This document shows, piece by piece, positions 54,162 through 62,903 of a stretch of 64,000 nucleotides of DNA (position 1 is its first letter; each line of letters starts with the position of its first letter). Source of the stretch: an uncultured Ardenticatenia bacterium. Its GTDB lineage: Bacteria > Chloroflexota > Anaerolineae > 4572-78 > NAK82. The notes beneath the pieces are model-generated. The model was not told the DNA's origin. It ran no database searches and saw nothing but the letters and a program-made list of their open reading frames with translations. The DNA lies in assembly GCA_937127125.1 (NCBI GenBank), contig CAKZLO010000034.1, forward strand, positions 267,257-331,256, read 5' to 3'. A program made the position numbers and the translations under genes.

Positions 54162-54190
54162 GTGCGGGACGGAACCTTTCCGTCCCGCAC
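54162..54190 (+). terminator. Intra-operon hairpin after binding protein 2
   Basis: A perfect 13-bp stem (GTGCGGGACGGAA with its complement) around a 3-nt loop sits between the binding-protein and permease genes. No T-run follows, so it is more likely a stabiliser of the upstream message or partial attenuator. Confidence 0.6.
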
Positions 54191-54216
54191 CTGTAATGCA
54201 GTCAGGAGGGGAGTGT

Positions 54217-55299
54217 ATGCCGGCTGATAGTGTAAGGATCGCTCCTGTCCCAGAGGAGCAACTGGTTCGGGTTGGGTTTGTACGAAGTGCTTTCAGACGG
54301 GTAGAGATCGGTGCACTCATCGGTGCCGTAGCCGTGTGGCTGTTGTTCGCTGCGGTTGCGCCGGGCAACTGGCTTTCAGTGACCGGAGTTGCCCGCATTC
54401 TGGACCCGGCTTCCACATTAGGTATTATGGCCATCGCTGTGGCTTTATTGATGATTGGAGGCGAGTTCGACCTTTCCACAGGTGTTATGACAGGCACGAC
54501 GGGATTGGTGGCCGGGTTGCTATCCACGCGGATGGGTTGGAATCTGTGGCCTGCTATGTTTGTGGCGTTGCTCTTCGCGTTGGGCATTGGCTACGTCAAC
54601 GGGATGATGGTAACGCGCACTGGGTTGCCCAGCTTCATCGTGACATTAGCTACCTTCTTCGTGTTGCGCGGCGCCAATGTCGGCGTTACCCGTTTGGTTA
54701 CCGAACAAGTCTACGTAGGGGGCATTGACAAGACCGCAGGATTCGATCTCGCCCGTGCGATCTTCAACACTGGGATTGACGTTTTCGGCGTTGAGTTCAG
54801 GAGTTCGATCATATGGTGGGTAGTGATCGCCGTCTTGGCCAGCTGGGTGCTGCTGCGCACTAAGTACGGCAGCTGGATTTTTGCTGCGGGGGGCGATGCC
54901 AATGCAGCGCGCAACCTGGGTGTACCAGCCACCCAGGTCAAAGTAGCATTGTTTATGACTACGGCCACGGCAGGCTGGTTAGTAGGCATGATGAACATTG
55001 TGCGGCTGCGCTCGGCGGTGGCTAGCCAAGGCATCGGCCAGGAGTTCGTGTACATCATTGCGGCGACGATCGGCGGGTGCCTTCTGACGGGCGGCTATGG
55101 CTCGGTGATTGGGGCGTCCGTTGGTGCGATCATCTTTGGGATGGCGCAAGTAGGTATCGTGTTTGCCGGTTGGGACACCGACTGGTTCTACAGCTTTCTG
55201 GGGGTCATGTTGCTCGCCGCAGTATTGGTGAATAACTACACACGCAGACGGGCGCAGGAAATCAGTCTGGCTGCGGCGAAGGCTCGCACAGAGGGATAG
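54217..55299 (+). CDS. ABC sugar permease 2 (RbsC-like)
   Basis: A 360-residue permease with about nine to ten membrane segments. [20 protein letters not shown] and [25 protein letters not shown] are the family marks, and [20 protein letters not shown] follows. It is about 40 residues longer than permease 1. ATG 54217 is preferred to 54196 because AGGAGGGG lies 5 nt upstream of it. Confidence 0.92.
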   Translation: MPADSVRIAPVPEEQLVRVGFVRSAFRRVEIGALIGAVAVWLLFAAVAPGNWLSVTGVARILDPASTLGIMAIAVALLMIGGEFDLSTGVMTGTTGLVAGLLSTRMGWNLWPAMFVALLFALGIGYVNGMMVTRTGLPSFIVTLATFFVLRGANVGVTRLVTEQVYVGGIDKTAGFDLARAIFNTGIDVFGVEFRSSIIWWVVIAVLASWVLLRTKYGSWIFAAGGDANAARNLGVPATQVKVALFMTTATAGWLVGMMNIVRLRSAVASQGIGQEFVYIIAATIGGCLLTGGYGSVIGASVGAIIFGMAQVGIVFAGWDTDWFYSFLGVMLLAAVLVNNYTRRRAQEISLAAAKARTEG

Positions 55300-55304
55300 G
55301 GCGA

Positions 55305-56150
55305 ATGGCACAAAAACAACCTCTGCTGGAAGTGCGTCACGTTTCCAAGATGTTCGGCAGCGTAATAGCGCTCAGCGATGTATCTGCACAGTTCTATGCC
55401 GGCGAGGTCACCTGCCTGTTAGGTGATAACGGTGCAGGCAAGTCCACGCTTATCAAGATCCTGTCAGGAGTTTATCAACCGACTGAAGGGGATTACATCT
55501 TTGAAGGCAAGAAGGTGGTCCTCAACTCGCCGCGCGAAGCGCTAGCTATGGGCATCGCGACAGTGTATCAGGACCTGTCCCTCATCCCGTTGATGTCAGT
55601 ATGGCGTAACTTCTTCCTGGGAGAGGAGCCGGAAAAACGCTTCGGACCTATCAAGGGTTACGATATAAAGTTTGCCAAGGAGACTGTGCGTAGTGTGCTC
55701 GGGCAAATGGGTATCCTCATCCGCGATCCCGACCAGCCGGTAGGAACAATGTCAGGTGGCGAGCGTCAGTCTATAGCGATCAGCCGCGCTATCTATTTTG
55801 GAGCCAAGGTGCTCATTTTGGATGAACCCACCGCCGCGCTGGGCGTGAAACAGGCTGGCTTGGTACTTCATCACATTGTGCAGGCCAAGCGGCGTGGGCT
55901 GGCTGTTATCTTCATCACTCACAATCCCAATCACGCTTGGCCAGTCGGCGACCATTTTATCATCCTGAGGCGCGGTCGGGTGCTAGGCGACTACCGCCGC
56001 GATGAGCTCACTCAGGCAGACCTGATGAATCTGATGGCTGGCGGAGAGGATCTCGTTAAATTGCAGCAGGAGCTGGCGGCATTGCTAGAGGCACCGTTAG
56101 GAGTGGCAGGAGAGTCCCCCAATGTTCAAGAAGTTATTAGTGCCAGTTGA
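55305..56150 (+). CDS. ABC sugar transporter ATP-binding protein 2 (single domain)
   Basis: A 281-residue single-domain ATPase closely resembling ATPase 1: Walker [10 protein letters not shown], signature MSGGERQS, Walker B VLILDEPT and [11 protein letters not shown]. It starts 5 nt after the permease stop and overlaps the universal stress protein gene by 29 nt. Confidence 0.92.
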   Translation: MAQKQPLLEVRHVSKMFGSVIALSDVSAQFYAGEVTCLLGDNGAGKSTLIKILSGVYQPTEGDYIFEGKKVVLNSPREALAMGIATVYQDLSLIPLMSVWRNFFLGEEPEKRFGPIKGYDIKFAKETVRSVLGQMGILIRDPDQPVGTMSGGERQSIAISRAIYFGAKVLILDEPTAALGVKQAGLVLHHIVQAKRRGLAVIFITHNPNHAWPVGDHFIILRRGRVLGDYRRDELTQADLMNLMAGGEDLVKLQQELAALLEAPLGVAGESPNVQEVISAS

Positions 56151-56562
56151 CGGTTCACCTTATGCCAATCGCGCGGTAGATATGGCGATCGAGCTGGCCA
56201 AGTGCTGTGGCGCTTCGATCCTGCTGGTGCACGTGATCCGGGATCTCTCCCTGCCGCGCGAGATCCTCGAGATGATCGCTTCCGGGGAGATCACAGCAGG
56301 ACGACTGCAGCTGCTCAAGGATTCGGCAGAGATCATACTGGACAACGCTGCAAAAAGATGTCGGCAAGGTGGTGTCACCGATGTAACCAGTGAGTGCTTG
56401 ATGGGTGACCCAGCTGGCAAGATTCTGGAATTCGCCACTCAAAACGGGGTGGATCTAATTGTGCTTGGACAGCGCGGGCTGCAGCCGCACGGTGACTTGC
56501 TGGGCAGCGTCGCACGTAAGCTGGTCAATACAACCAGCATCCCCTGTCTGTTAGTAACCTGA
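56122..56562 (+). CDS. Universal stress protein (UspA family)
   Basis: A 146-residue Usp protein: opening [26 protein letters not shown] and the nucleotide-binding C-terminal part [24 protein letters not shown], close to the G-x2-G-x9-G-S pattern of ATP-binding Usps. GGAGAG precedes the ATG, which lies inside the end of the ABC ATPase gene, so the two are translated together. Its role in importer operon 2 is unknown. Confidence 0.9.
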   Translation: MFKKLLVPVDGSPYANRAVDMAIELAKCCGASILLVHVIRDLSLPREILEMIASGEITAGRLQLLKDSAEIILDNAAKRCRQGGVTDVTSECLMGDPAGKILEFATQNGVDLIVLGQRGLQPHGDLLGSVARKLVNTTSIPCLLVT

Positions 56563-56630
56563 GTGCAGCGTGCGACTGGCCGGTAGTCCCCGCTTGTAAT
56601 AACTGTGTTCCGCTGGTAACCTCAGGAACA

Positions 56631-57431
56631 ATGATCACCAGTCGCCGTAATCCCCGCGTTGTCGCGATTCGCAAGCTGGACCTGCGCAAATATCGATGGC
56701 AGCAAAGACGCTTTCGCGTAGAGGGATTGCAGCTGCTGCACATGGCCCTCGACGCTGGTGCGCGCCCTCTAGAGGTCTTCTATTGTCAAGAACAGTTTGC
56801 CGGGCAAGAGGCGCCTAAGCTGCTGCGCCGCTTTGCTCAAGCTGGTGCTGAGCTGATCGAGGTCTCACCCGAGGTGATGCAATCGGTATGCGAGCGTGAG
56901 GTGGGCCAGGGATTAGTTGCCGCCTTTGCCTTAGGTGATACTGCTTTGCGTCCTCTCCCTGTCCAGCCGCACGACTTGGTGATCGTATTAGATCGGCTGC
57001 AAGATCCAGGCAACGTGGGCACGTTGATTCGTACCGCTGACGCAGTCGGGGCTGCTGCAGTTGTCTTGATTGAGCCATGTGTGGATCCCTACGAACCTAA
57101 GGCAGTGCGCGGTAGTATGGGATCCCTGTTCAATGTGCCACTAGTGCTCACGGCGGACCTGCCTGGTCTCTTTTCGTGGTTAACTGGACGGGGACTGCGC
57201 ATCGTAGGCGCTGACGCACGGATCGGTGAGCTGTGGGGCGACACCACCTTGCGAGGAGGTGTCGCCTTGGTACTGGGTAACGAAGCACGAGGCATCTCCG
57301 CCGACGTGCGCCCCTATATGCAGGAGTGGACACGTCTACCCATTGTGGGCAAAGCCGAGTCACTTAATGTAGCAGTGGCTGGGGGTGTGCTTATGTACAC
57401 CTGGCTGCGCAACAATTCACGGAGTATTTAG
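56631..57431 (+). CDS. SpoU/TrmH-family RNA 2'-O-methyltransferase
   Basis: A 266-residue SPOUT enzyme. An N-terminal substrate-binding part (ITSRRNPRVVAIRKLDL, FRVEGLQLLHMAL) precedes the knotted catalytic domain with DRLQDPGNVGTLIRTADAVGA, LVLGNEARGIS and LPIVGKAESLNVAVAGGVLMY, the three family motifs. It methylates rRNA or tRNA with S-adenosylmethionine; the target base is not predictable. Confidence 0.92.
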   Translation: MITSRRNPRVVAIRKLDLRKYRWQQRRFRVEGLQLLHMALDAGARPLEVFYCQEQFAGQEAPKLLRRFAQAGAELIEVSPEVMQSVCEREVGQGLVAAFALGDTALRPLPVQPHDLVIVLDRLQDPGNVGTLIRTADAVGAAAVVLIEPCVDPYEPKAVRGSMGSLFNVPLVLTADLPGLFSWLTGRGLRIVGADARIGELWGDTTLRGGVALVLGNEARGISADVRPYMQEWTRLPIVGKAESLNVAVAGGVLMYTWLRNNSRSI

Positions 57432-57511
57432 TAGCGTGCGAAGAATCGGACGGCCCCTGAGAGTGCCGGGGAGGAACTGACAAGCGAAATCGACTGGACG
57501 ACTGAAATTTC

Positions 57512-58447
57512 TTGAGTCTCATTCCCAGAAAAGGCGATGTCATAGGCCTTAGATGTATTGCAGGTAGACATAAATTGCCAGCCAGTGTCTATTTCTCTGC
57601 TAGCAGTTTGCAAGACTACGTAATCTGTCCGCGCCGCTTCCAATTGCGCTATGTGCTGCGATTGGCCTGGCCATCTTCTGAGACGGCCAAGCCAGCTGAG
57701 CAGGAAGAGCATGTTCAACTCGGCCGCGACTTGCATCGCCTGATCCATCAGCATCTTCTTGGGATGCCAGTTGAGCGATTATCCGTCATGATCCATCACT
57801 CTCGCCTTCAACGCTGGTGGCAGGCTTATCTGACCTTTGCGTCCCACCTGTGTTCTATGCGCTTGCTACCCGAGCTCACTCTTTCGGTGCCGCTGGCAGG
57901 GCAAAGAGTCGTCGCCCGTTTTGACGCCGTCGCGGTTGCGGATCAACTGAATGTTTCCCTTGCACGCGTGCTCATCCTGGACTGGAAGACATATCACCGT
58001 CGCCCATCGCGCGAATGGTTGGCAGCACGTTTACAGAGTCGTGTCTATCCGGTGGTGTTGCTAAAGGCGGGCGGTGCCTTGTTGGGAACCAGTAGCCCTT
58101 CTGATTTGGAGATGTGCTACTGGTTTGCTGAGCATCCTCTTAATCCTGAGCGATTCCGCTACAGTGAAACGACTTACCACGCTGATATAGCTTATTTGCA
58201 AGGGCTCATCGCGGAGATTATGCATCAAATCGAGGCCACGTCGTCCATAGATACCACGGAGCAGGGGTGGCGGCTCACCGAGGACGAAAGTGTTTGTTGC
58301 TATTGCGTGTACCGCTCGCTGTGTCGGCGTGAAGCTGCATCTACACTGGAAGATTATCTTCCGGATGACATCGCGTTGCATGATGACACGCCTTATGAGA
58401 TGGACTGGGGGCCGGAGGGGATCCAGACGCTGGAAACAGTTTTCTAA
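57512..58447 (+). CDS. PD-(D/E)XK nuclease-fold protein with Cas4-like cysteine set
   Basis: A 311-residue protein. The segment YFSASSLQDYVICPRRFQLRY opens the PDDEXK_1 fold (as in Cas4, AddB and RecB nuclease domains). The catalytic elements are an early His in LGRDLHRLIHQH, FDAVAV, ILDWKT (Asp, Lys) and RLQSRVYPVVL. One cysteine near the start and three near the end (CCYCVYRSLC) match the four-cysteine Fe-S cluster of Cas4. Start is TTG 57512, with TTG 57575 possible (AGGTAGA upstream). No CRISPR or RecB genes are nearby. Confidence 0.8.
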   Translation: MSLIPRKGDVIGLRCIAGRHKLPASVYFSASSLQDYVICPRRFQLRYVLRLAWPSSETAKPAEQEEHVQLGRDLHRLIHQHLLGMPVERLSVMIHHSRLQRWWQAYLTFASHLCSMRLLPELTLSVPLAGQRVVARFDAVAVADQLNVSLARVLILDWKTYHRRPSREWLAARLQSRVYPVVLLKAGGALLGTSSPSDLEMCYWFAEHPLNPERFRYSETTYHADIAYLQGLIAEIMHQIEATSSIDTTEQGWRLTEDESVCCYCVYRSLCRREAASTLEDYLPDDIALHDDTPYEMDWGPEGIQTLETVF

Positions 58448-58451
58448 ATGC

Positions 58452-59693
58452 TCAATCAGTTTCGCCAGTGTGGAAAATGAGCACCATCTGAGCTAATTTA
58501 ACCTGGTCTCCATCGCGCAATGGCTGCGGCTCAAAGGGACGCATCGGGGTGTCGTTCAGGCAGGTGCCGTTGGTGCTGTTCAGGTCTTCAATCGTCCATG
58601 TATTATGGGCGAATACCAGGCGCGCGTGTTGACGTGACACCCCACTGGAGACTCCTCCCACACTGGTCAGATCGACATCCACCATCGTGTTGGTCGCGGG
58701 GTCGGAGCGACCGATCACCACTTCATCCTGACGGGGGATAGGCACAGGGACCCCAGTGCCCACAATGATGAAATGTGGGCCGCGTAACAATGGTCGCAGA
58801 TCACGCAATTCAGCGGTGAAACGATCCTGCTGCTGCTCAGTAGCCTCAGCTGGTTGGGTTACAATGCTGAAAGGTCCCAACGCCTCCATATCTGCTACCA
58901 TGTCCGCCATATTCTGATAACGTTCTTCCGGTTCCTTGGCCAACGCCCGTAGGACGATGCGCTCTAATGCCTCAGGCACTTCAGGTGCCAGTGAGCGGAG
59001 GGATGGGGGTGGTTCGCTGATGTGTTTCAGCAGCATATTGAATGTCCCTGCCGCCTGGAAAGGCACCTGTCCGGTAACCATCTCGAACAGCATAACACCC
59101 AGTGCGTAGATGTCGGTGCGATGATCTACCTCTGCGCCCAATGCCTGCTCGGGGGAGATATAAGCCGGTGTACCCAAGGACATACCTGGATCGGTCAGGC
59201 TGTGCCCGGTGTGTCTAAGCTTGGCAAGGCCAAAGTCAGACAGCAATGGCCAATTCTCTGTGGGCAAAAGTACATTGCCCGGCTTGACGTCACGGTGAAC
59301 AATGCCTTGGCAATGAGCAAATGCCAAGGCTTGGCCAACGCCAATAGAGAGACTCACGGCACGTTTCCAAGGAAAAGGTGTCCCCGTAAGCCTTTCTTTC
59401 AGGGTACCGCCAGCCACATACTCCATTGCGATATACTCGAGGCCATCCTGCTCGCCGCAGTCATACACTATCAGAATGTTGGGGTGGCGCAGGGCAGCAA
59501 CTGCCTTGGCCTCGCGCCTGAAGCGTGCAATGAACTGTTGGTCCTGACCGACATACACCGGGTCAAGCACCTTGACCGCAACCCAGCGCTCCAAGCTAGG
59601 CTGATAAGCCTTGTAGACCACAGATACAGCGCCCTTACCGATTTTCTCAACCAGACGGTATGAGCCAAGCGTGACACCGCTAAGGTCTTTCAT
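58452..59693 (-). CDS. Serine/threonine protein kinase with C-terminal FHA domain
   Basis: A 413-residue protein. Its kinase domain is intact: glycine loop GKGAVS (19-24), Lys in VAVKVLD (41), HRDVKPGN (133-140), DFG (153-155) and the SLGTPAYISPEQ activation-end motif. A linker leads to an FHA phosphothreonine-binding domain (about residues 310-405; GRSDP, SRQHARLVF, DLNSTNGTCLN). No transmembrane segment, unlike PknB-type kinases. Last gene of a leftward signalling operon with PP2C and FHA genes. Confidence 0.94.
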   Translation of the reverse strand: MKDLSGVTLGSYRLVEKIGKGAVSVVYKAYQPSLERWVAVKVLDPVYVGQDQQFIARFRREAKAVAALRHPNILIVYDCGEQDGLEYIAMEYVAGGTLKERLTGTPFPWKRAVSLSIGVGQALAFAHCQGIVHRDVKPGNVLLPTENWPLLSDFGLAKLRHTGHSLTDPGMSLGTPAYISPEQALGAEVDHRTDIYALGVMLFEMVTGQVPFQAAGTFNMLLKHISEPPPSLRSLAPEVPEALERIVLRALAKEPEERYQNMADMVADMEALGPFSIVTQPAEATEQQQDRFTAELRDLRPLLRGPHFIIVGTGVPVPIPRQDEVVIGRSDPATNTMVDVDLTSVGGVSSGVSRQHARLVFAHNTWTIEDLNSTNGTCLNDTPMRPFEPQPLRDGDQVKLAQMVLIFHTGETD

Positions 59694-59712
59694 TAGTCTC
59701 GTGCTCCTCTCG

Positions 59713-61317
59713 CTAATTCGCCTGCAGAATGATCACGGTGATGTTATCATTGCCTCCGCGTTCGTTAGCTGTCTCCACCAGCCGTTCACATGCTTCCTGC
59801 GGCGATGAGCTTTGCATCACAATGTCTTCGATCTTGTGATCCTCCAGCTTGGAGTTTAGCCCGTCCGAACAGAGCAGCAGCTGATCGCCCGGTTCAAGAT
59901 ATTCGATGAAGCAATCCACCTCCAAGTCAAGCGTGTCGCCCAGCGTGCGATAGATCACATTGCGCTGTGGATGGGTGCGTGCTTCCTTCTGGTCGATGTG
60001 TCCCAATGACATCAAGCGCTCCACCAGGGAATGATCTGTGGTGATCTGACGAATGCCTTCGCTACTGATCAGATAGGCACGACTGTCTCCCACATTAGCG
60101 ATGTATGCAACGTTGCCGATCACGACAGCGGCTACCAATGTTGTGCCCATGTTGTTGCCCATAGAGTAACGCTGGGTGAAAATCGCATTGTTTGCCGCCT
60201 GGACAGCCGTCTTCAGCCATTCGCGCACCTGTGCAGAATTTGTTTCACTGTGGTTGGCGAGGTGCTCGGTGAATAAGTAGGTGATCATTCTCTCTGCAAG
60301 AGTGTCGACTGCCAGTCTGCTAGCGAGATCTCCCGCTGCGTGACCTCCCATGCCATCTGCCACTGCCAGTAGACTGATAGTCTCGTTGGCGGAGCAGTGT
60401 GCCCGTTCCAAGGTGAGGGTAAGTAGGCTGTCCTCGTTAAGATCGCGGACCAAGCCAACATCGGTGTGTTTGCCAATGCGAACACACGTGCTGTCTGGCC
60501 GCTTGAGCGATTCGACCGCAGCACGCAACGCATCGGCCAGCTGCATAGCAGTGGGAATTCCTTCGCGACCGTCGAAAATGCGCTCGAGTAGTCGGTGTAG
60601 AGTGGGCGGCAGCTCAGGAACAGGGACGAATTCACTTCGACCCGTGGCTAAATAGAGAAGTATTTTCGCCAATCCAGCAACATCGTTAGCTTGCGCCCTT
60701 GCGGCAGCAGATGCATCCCTGGGAAGCAATTGCGCGTTGCTGAGATCACACCACATCGCCAGGTTTTCCGACACCAGGATGTGCCGAGCGGTGATCTCCG
60801 GCCAACAAATGCCATGGTGGTGCAGATAAGACAGACCCTCGGCTAATTGAACACCCCAATTCAGCACGCGCGCCAGCGTTTGTGGGGTTGGTAAATCCTC
60901 TGCGCTCGGCAAAACAACCTCTGGTAACATGATGTAATGGCGCTCTTCGTCGCCGTACGGTCGCTCAGAAAAGTAGGTGTGGGGCAGAAGCGCCATATGG
61001 TGCAATCCATGTGCAGCAGCTCGGACGGCTGCCTGTAGATGTGCATCCTCCCGATACTCGTGTAACTGATAGCGACGTCGCAATGGCGCTACACCACGCA
61101 ATAAGGTGCCGCATGCCCGACAGGCGACCTCACCGGTGGTATTCTCAGTATAACCACAGGCGGGGTTGGGACACGGAAAGATCGCCTTGAGATCTTCCAC
61201 AATGTAGATGTTGTGATCAGGCGACTGCGAACATAACCGCAGGATGTAGCATCTCTCCTGAGCAACGAGGGTTCCATCTGCTAGCGGTTGAAGGACATAG
61301 GGGGATGACTGCATCAT
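59713..61317 (-). CDS. PP2C-type protein phosphatase with N-terminal zinc ribbon and pseudokinase
   Basis: A 534-residue protein. It begins with a short zinc ribbon (CPNPACG and CRACG, about 47-70). A kinase-like region follows (about 80-270) in which the HRD and DFG stretches appear as WPEITARHILV and CDLSNAQ, so ATP transfer is unlikely. The C-terminal PP2C domain (about 285-530) has the metal aspartates in DLNEDS, VADGMGGHAAGD and ERGGNDNITVI, and DSRAYL and CSDGL. It should dephosphorylate substrates of the kinase encoded next. ATG 61317 is supported by GGAGAA 5 nt upstream. Confidence 0.9.
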   Translation of the reverse strand: MMQSSPYVLQPLADGTLVAQERCYILRLCSQSPDHNIYIVEDLKAIFPCPNPACGYTENTTGEVACRACGTLLRGVAPLRRRYQLHEYREDAHLQAAVRAAAHGLHHMALLPHTYFSERPYGDEERHYIMLPEVVLPSAEDLPTPQTLARVLNWGVQLAEGLSYLHHHGICWPEITARHILVSENLAMWCDLSNAQLLPRDASAAARAQANDVAGLAKILLYLATGRSEFVPVPELPPTLHRLLERIFDGREGIPTAMQLADALRAAVESLKRPDSTCVRIGKHTDVGLVRDLNEDSLLTLTLERAHCSANETISLLAVADGMGGHAAGDLASRLAVDTLAERMITYLFTEHLANHSETNSAQVREWLKTAVQAANNAIFTQRYSMGNNMGTTLVAAVVIGNVAYIANVGDSRAYLISSEGIRQITTDHSLVERLMSLGHIDQKEARTHPQRNVIYRTLGDTLDLEVDCFIEYLEPGDQLLLCSDGLNSKLEDHKIEDIVMQSSSPQEACERLVETANERGGNDNITVIILQAN

Positions 61318-61476
61318 CGATTCTCCGGGTGTTTCGGTGTCACCTCTAGTGTGCTTGTCAGATCGCTCTCCTGCTAGATTGCCGGATCCCTGTCGTTGGC
61401 ACTTTTCCACACAGTCTCATAAGCTATATATCACAGGTAGCTACGTGTTATGTAATAAACACAATAGCGCGTCACG

Positions 61477-61998
61477 TCACCGCAAGGGACCAGTGTCTGG
61501 ATTCCCATCACGGTAAATCAGAGTACAGTCACCGAACGCAATGATCCAACGATCCTTAAGCAGGTTTTTGTGTCCCGCACGACGACCGTTGATTAGCACG
61601 CCACCAGTGCTATTCAGGTCCTCGATGATCACAAAGCCACTGGCAGGATCCCGATAAATGCGCGCGTGGTGTGCAGAAACGGTCTCTGCGTGGGGCAATG
61701 TAGCCTCGATACGTACATCAGCATCTGGCGCGCGGCCGACTACGCAACCGCCAGTACTTAAATTGGATAATGGGAGCTGCACGCGACCATCTAATGTCGC
61801 GAGATACGGTTGTAATGTTGATGGCGCTGACTTTAAACTCGCGATACGGGCTGAGCGCCTGCGAATGACGCGATGTATGGTCAATCCGATCAAGACCAGC
61901 GCGGTGACCGCTGCGACGGCTAGCAACACCTGATACGGCTGTGCAAACACTCCCAAGAGAGTCTCAGCCTCCAACAAGCAATCTATTGAAACGAACAT
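61477..61998 (-). CDS. Membrane-anchored FHA-domain protein
   Basis: A 173-residue protein: one membrane segment (PYQVLLAVAAVTALVLIGLTIHRVIRRR, about 20-46) and a C-terminal FHA domain (about 70-160; [37 protein letters not shown]). It reads phosphothreonine and probably recruits the kinase or phosphatase of the same operon to the membrane. The start lies 5 nt beyond a -10-like TACACT, so the message may be leaderless. Confidence 0.9.
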   Translation of the reverse strand: MFVSIDCLLEAETLLGVFAQPYQVLLAVAAVTALVLIGLTIHRVIRRRSARIASLKSAPSTLQPYLATLDGRVQLPLSNLSTGGCVVGRAPDADVRIEATLPHAETVSAHHARIYRDPASGFVIIEDLNSTGGVLINGRRAGHKNLLKDRWIIAFGDCTLIYRDGNPDTGPLR

Positions 61999-62003
61999 GA
62001 CAT

Positions 62004-62033
62004 AGTGTACATCACGAACAGTCGCGAGGGCAA
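62004..62033 (-). promoter_or_regulatory. Possible promoter of the FHA/PP2C/kinase operon
   Basis: On the reverse strand TTGCCC (62033-62028), 18 nt and TACACT (62009-62004). The ATG follows at once, consistent with leaderless initiation. Confidence 0.4.
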
Positions 62034-62276
62034 TCCAGAGTGAAGGATTTTCTTTCTCCCGTTCTGGCTAATCATCCCTTTCCGATACTCTGAAGGGTAT
62101 CACATAACCAGCTAGGCCGCTATTGTGGGCTTGTTCCCCTGTGGAAAACTAAGGAAGGGAGGTTTTTCAGTCCCTAAGAATGTTGAGGAGATTCTGTGTC
62201 ACGGAGATTTTTGCAGGAAGATGGGCTCATAAAGCGGGTAAATTAGACGTTTTTCAACCCCCTCAACACCTGTAGG

Positions 62277-62304
62277 TTGTCTTCTCACACAGATGTGCTA
62301 TAAT
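62277..62304 (+). promoter_or_regulatory. Promoter of tRNA-Ser(CGA)
   Basis: TTGTCT (62277-62282), 16 nt and TATAAT (62299-62304) preceded by TGC, ending 7 nt before the tRNA. Confidence 0.7.
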
Positions 62305-62311
62305 ATGTACC

Positions 62312-62400
62312 GGGAAGGTGCCAGAGTGGACGATTGGGGCGGTCTCGAAAACCGCTGCGGGGCTTGGTCTCCGCCGTGGGTTCGAATCCCACCCTTCCCG
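62312..62400 (+). tRNA. tRNA-Ser (anticodon CGA)
   Basis: An 89-nt class II tRNA. The acceptor GGGAAGG pairs with CCTTCCC (62393-62399) and the discriminator is G. The anticodon stem GCGGT/ACCGC holds the loop CTCGAAA, giving CGA (reads UCG). The long variable arm and T-loop TTCGAAT are present. CCA is not encoded. Confidence 0.95.
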
Positions 62401-62514
62401 CTGCCCGTTGTCGATGTGGATGCTGGAACGTTACGGACGGATCATCGAAGAAATTGGGTCGGTGCCAAGTGTCCTCGCACCACGCAAGGCGGGCAGGATA
62501 TAACTAATAATTTT

Positions 62515-62601
62515 GGAGAGGTCGCATAGTCTGGTCTAGTGCGCACGATTGGAAATCGTGTAGGCGTAACAGCCTCGCGGGTTCAAATCCCGCCCTCTCC
62601 G
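62515..62601 (+). tRNA. tRNA-Ser (anticodon GGA)
   Basis: An 87-nt class II tRNA with acceptor GGAGAGG/CCTCTCC and discriminator G. The anticodon stem CACGA/TCGTG closes the loop TTGGAAA, giving GGA (reads UCU and UCC). The variable arm GGCGTAACAGCC and T-loop TTCAAAT are clear. It ends 3 nt before the SRP RNA, so the two are probably cut from one transcript. Confidence 0.95.
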
Positions 62602-62604
62602 CCT

Positions 62605-62873
62605 GGTCGTGCTAGATGGGGCAGTGGCGGCGCCCTGTACCCGCAGTCCGCCATAGCGGGATCGAATTCCCTCTCGAGGGCTTGCGGCTGTCTACACTGC
62701 TGACATCGTGCAGCGTTGAAGGTTGGGTCCTGCGCGGCGAGAGCCTGCGAACCTGGTCAGGTCCGGAAGGAAGCAGCCATAAGCAGTCCCTCTCGGGTGA
62801 CGCAGGGGAGCCTGGCCGGAGCTGTTCCTTGTCAGTAAGCAGGCAAGTGCAGTTCGACAGAGGGTGCACGACC
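62605..62873 (+). ncRNA. ffs: Signal recognition particle RNA, long form with Alu domain
   Basis: About 269 nt. GGTCGTGC (62605-62612) pairs with GCACGACC (62866-62873) to close the molecule. The 5' part GCTAGATGGGG...CCCTGTACCCGCAGTCCGCC follows the Alu-domain pattern of Bacillus SRP RNA. The conserved domain IV tip GGTCAGGTCCGGAAGGAAGCAGC, which binds Ffh, lies at about 62756-62778. TTTTT follows at 62874. The long, Alu-containing form differs from the short 4.5S RNA of most Gram-negative bacteria. Confidence 0.93.
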
Positions 62874-62903
62874 TTTTTCATTGATGCGCCCGGAGCAGTG
62901 ACA

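Larger units (their letters stand above)
61999..62311 (+). other. Divergent promoter interval between FHA operon and tRNA-Ser
   Basis: About 310 nt with no gene. It holds the reverse promoter of the FHA operon at 62004-62033 and the tRNA promoter at 62277-62304. Nothing else is recognisable. Confidence 0.6.

Noticed and set aside
57512-58447. Part of a CRISPR-Cas locus
   Set aside because: No repeats, spacers or other cas genes lie in the window.
62318-62503. Open frame across tRNA-Ser(CGA)
   Set aside because: It is read through a clear tRNA gene.
62612-62881. Reverse open frame over the SRP RNA
   Set aside because: It is the complement of a structured RNA gene.
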